Assembly (NCBI RefSeq): GCF_001854865.1
Contig: NZ_MDDW01000011.1
Coordinates: 77,654-84,860, forward strand
DNA from: Rhizobium sp. LCM 4573
GTDB lineage: Bacteria > Pseudomonadota > Alphaproteobacteria > Rhizobiales > Rhizobiaceae
Length of the DNA stretch: 7,207 nt
Direction of reading: 5' to 3'
A model generated the notes under the pieces. It ran no database searches. It was not told where the DNA came from and worked only from the letters and a program-made list of their open reading frames with translations. Below are positions 5,532 to 7,207 of the stretch, in pieces (within the stretch, counting starts at the first letter, position 1; each line of letters begins with the position of its first letter). The translations under genes and the position numbers were made by a program.

Positions 5532-7207
5532 TCAGCCGAAGGTGAAGGCGTAGGCTTCGACGCCGGGGTCGAGGAAACGGATATCGAAGTTCCGAGCCTC
5601 TACGTCGCCGGATTGGCGGATAAGCTGGTAAAGCCTGGTCGAAGTCACCGTGCCGTAGCCATCGGCGTCGGTGTCGGCGCCGTGGTCGGCGCCGGGTGCC
5701 TTGCCGTCGATCGTCACCTGGAAGCGGACGGGTTTGCCGGAAGCGCCGGGCCCGAGAACCAGATGCAGGTCGCGGGCGCTGAAGCGGTGGGCGATACCAC
5801 CATCCGGTCGCTCGAGGGTCGCTTGTTCGGCACCGACGGTCCAGGTGCCCGAGAGACCCCATTCGTTGAGGCTAGGTTCCTCGACTGAGTATTCGCTGGG
5901 CGCATCGGCGCGCAGGGTTTCCCGCGAGGCGAAGCTGGTGGCGCGCTCGTAACCGAGATAGGTTTCGCCCGAGCGGATATTCTTCAGGTCCGGGCTTGCC
6001 TCGGCACCCTTCGCATCCGGTGTCACGGTCGAGCTTGCGGTCATCTCGCTGCCGGCTTCTCGTAGCAGATCCTGAATCGCCTGTTCGGTCTGGCGGTAGT
6101 TGCCTTCGCCGAAGTGGTGGTAGCGGATCTGGCCCCTGGCATCGATCAGATAATGGGCCGGCCAGTAGCTGTTTTCGAAGGCGCGCCAGATCCTGAAATC
6201 GTTGTCGATGGCGACCGGATAGCCGATCTTGAAGTCACCAACCGCCTTCCTGACGTTGTCGATCTTCTTCTCGAAGGCGAACTCGGGGGCATGAACGCCG
6301 ATCACGACAAGGCCCTGGTCCTTGTACTTTTCGGCCCAGGCACGAACGTAGGGCACGGTGCGTATGCAGTTGATGCAGGAATAGGTCCAGAAATCGACGA
6401 GCACGATCTTGCCTCGCAACTGTTTGAGGTCAAGCGGCGGCGAGTTCAGCCATTCGACCGCACCGTCCAGGGTCGGTGCGGGGCCTTCGACCGGCAGGTT
6501 GCTGCGGAACGGTCGTGCGGTGTCGGCGGCTGCAACGATCGTTCCATTACTGGCGACTTCCGACGGTGCGCGGGCGGCTTGATCGGCATGCAGCCGGTCG
6601 AGCACGGCCTGTTCGAAGGATGCGGTGCTAGCATAGGAAAGGCGTGCCAGAAGGCCGGTATCGAGGCCGAGCGCGATGACCACGACACCGGCGAGCACGG
6701 CAGCGCCGAGAGCCTGGCGGATGCGTTCGCTGACGCCGAGCGACCGCTTCATGCCGGCAAATACCTTACCGCCGACCACCAAGGCTATGGCAAGCGAAGT
6801 TGCGGCGCCGGCGGCATAGGCGGCGAGCAGGAACGTGGTCTGGAGGTTGGCACCTTGTAAAGCCGCTCCTGTCAGCACGAGGCCGAGGATCGGCCCCGCG
6901 CAGGGGGCCCAGAGCAGACCGGTGGCGATGCCGAGTATCAGCGAACTTGCCGCCGCCGGTGCTGAGCCGGGCTTGCCCGAAGCGCTCAGCAGCCGATTGC
7001 CGAAATCGACGAGCGGTTGGGTGATCGTAGCCGACACGCGGGGCGAAAGCAGGCTGACACCGAACACCGCCAGGAGCAGGAGCGCTGCGAGGCGACCGTA
7101 TTCATTGGCGTGGATTGCCCAGCTTCCGCCGACCGCCGCAAGCGTCGCGACAAGTGCGAACGTGGCGGCCATGCCGATGAGCATGGGCAGCGTGCTGCGG
7201 ACAAACG
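5532..7207 (-). CDS. dipZ: DipZ-type membrane thiol-disulfide protein (CcdA + thioredoxin + C-terminal module), 5' end missing
   Basis: At least 557 codons, open through the right window edge; the apparent ATG at 7184 is internal, since the frame continues upstream (FVRSTLP before it) and the first membrane part of the family is missing. Numbering from that Met: membrane segments of a CcdA/DsbD-like transporter of reducing power at about 1-22, 31-48, 83-107, 115-139 and 158-177, with the conserved WAPCAGP (Cys95) near the third. Then a periplasmic TlpA-like thioredoxin domain at about 240-376 with active site SCINC (Cys270, Cys273) and cis-proline in WPAHYLID (Pro342). Then a beta-rich C-terminal module (about 405-550) typical of DipZ proteins. 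The likely role is to carry electrons across the inner membrane to periplasmic thiol proteins (cytochrome c maturation or oxidative repair). The partner cysteine of the first membrane motif lies outside the window. The hydrolase gene follows. Confidence 0.95.
   Translation of the reverse strand, partial: FVRSTLPMLIGMAATFALVATLAAVGGSWAIHANEYGRLAALLLLAVFGVSLLSPRVSATITQPLVDFGNRLLSASGKPGSAPAAASSLILGIATGLLWAPCAGPILGLVLTGAALQGANLQTTFLLAAYAAGAATSLAIALVVGGKVFAGMKRSLGVSERIRQALGAAVLAGVVVIALGLDTGLLARLSYASTASFEQAVLDRLHADQAARAPSEVASNGTIVAAADTARPFRSNLPVEGPAPTLDGAVEWLNSPPLDLKQLRGKIVLVDFWTYSCINCIRTVPYVRAWAEKYKDQGLVVIGVHAPEFAFEKKIDNVRKAVGDFKIGYPVAIDNDFRIWRAFENSYWPAHYLIDARGQIRYHHFGEGNYRQTEQAIQDLLREAGSEMTASSTVTPDAKGAEASPDLKNIRSGETYLGYERATSFASRETLRADAPSEYSVEEPSLNEWGLSGTWTVGAEQATLERPDGGIAHRFSARDLHLVLGPGASGKPVRFQVTIDGKAPGADHGADTDADGYGTVTSTRLYQLIRQSGDVEARNFDIRFLDPGVEAYAFTFG

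Noticed and set aside
5488..5862. N-terminal extension of the hydrolase frame up to 5862
   Set aside because: The extension is Arg/Pro-rich and overlaps the dipZ coding region; the signal peptide and a good ribosome-binding site place the start at 5487.
1..7207. CRISPR arrays, tRNA genes, insertion sequences or integrase remnants
   Set aside because: I looked for regularly spaced repeats, tRNA-like cloverleaf sequence, and transposase or integrase motifs on both strands and saw none.

Overview
This is a GC-rich window with coding capacity almost entirely on the minus strand. It most resembles an alphaproteobacterium, probably Rhizobiales (Rhizobium, Agrobacterium or Sinorhizobium relatives). 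That assignment is an inference from base composition, codon choice and the general look of the proteins, not from a diagnostic marker. All gene names rest on reading motifs by eye; no database search was possible.

Positions 1-4400 hold a minus-strand gene row that I read as part of a type III secretion system (T3SS). In transcription order it contains: a very small Ala/Glu/Lys-rich protein (4400-4239, 53 aa) of unknown identity; SctD, the FHA-containing inner-membrane ring protein (to 3189); a 128-aa protein in the position of SctX; a 112-aa protein with three TPR-like repeats that looks like SctY; SctV, the export gate (2442-265); and the first 56 codons of a secretin-like exported protein running off the left edge. 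The last three core genes are tightly coupled: X/Y and Y/V share 4-base ATGA overlaps. The order X-Y-V copies yscX-yscY-yscV of the Ysc (Yersinia) family, where X and Y form a complex that binds SctV. That arrangement is not what I would expect of a standard rhizobial Rhc system.

Positions 4401-4728 form a non-coding stretch between two transcription units pointing the same way. It holds the presumed promoter/control region of the T3SS row, with several short inverted repeats. Next to the hydrolase gene it also holds an 11-bp perfect stem-loop that is probably that gene's terminator.

Positions 4729-7207 hold a second minus-strand unit, apparently unrelated to secretion. It consists of a DipZ-type membrane thiol-disulfide protein (5' end outside the window), followed after 44 bases by an exported alpha/beta hydrolase with its own good ribosome-binding site.

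I see no tRNA or rRNA gene, insertion sequence, integrase or CRISPR array. The remaining T3SS parts (ATPase, SctR/S/T/U, SctJ, SctQ, translocators, regulator) are not in this window; the row presumably continues to the left.
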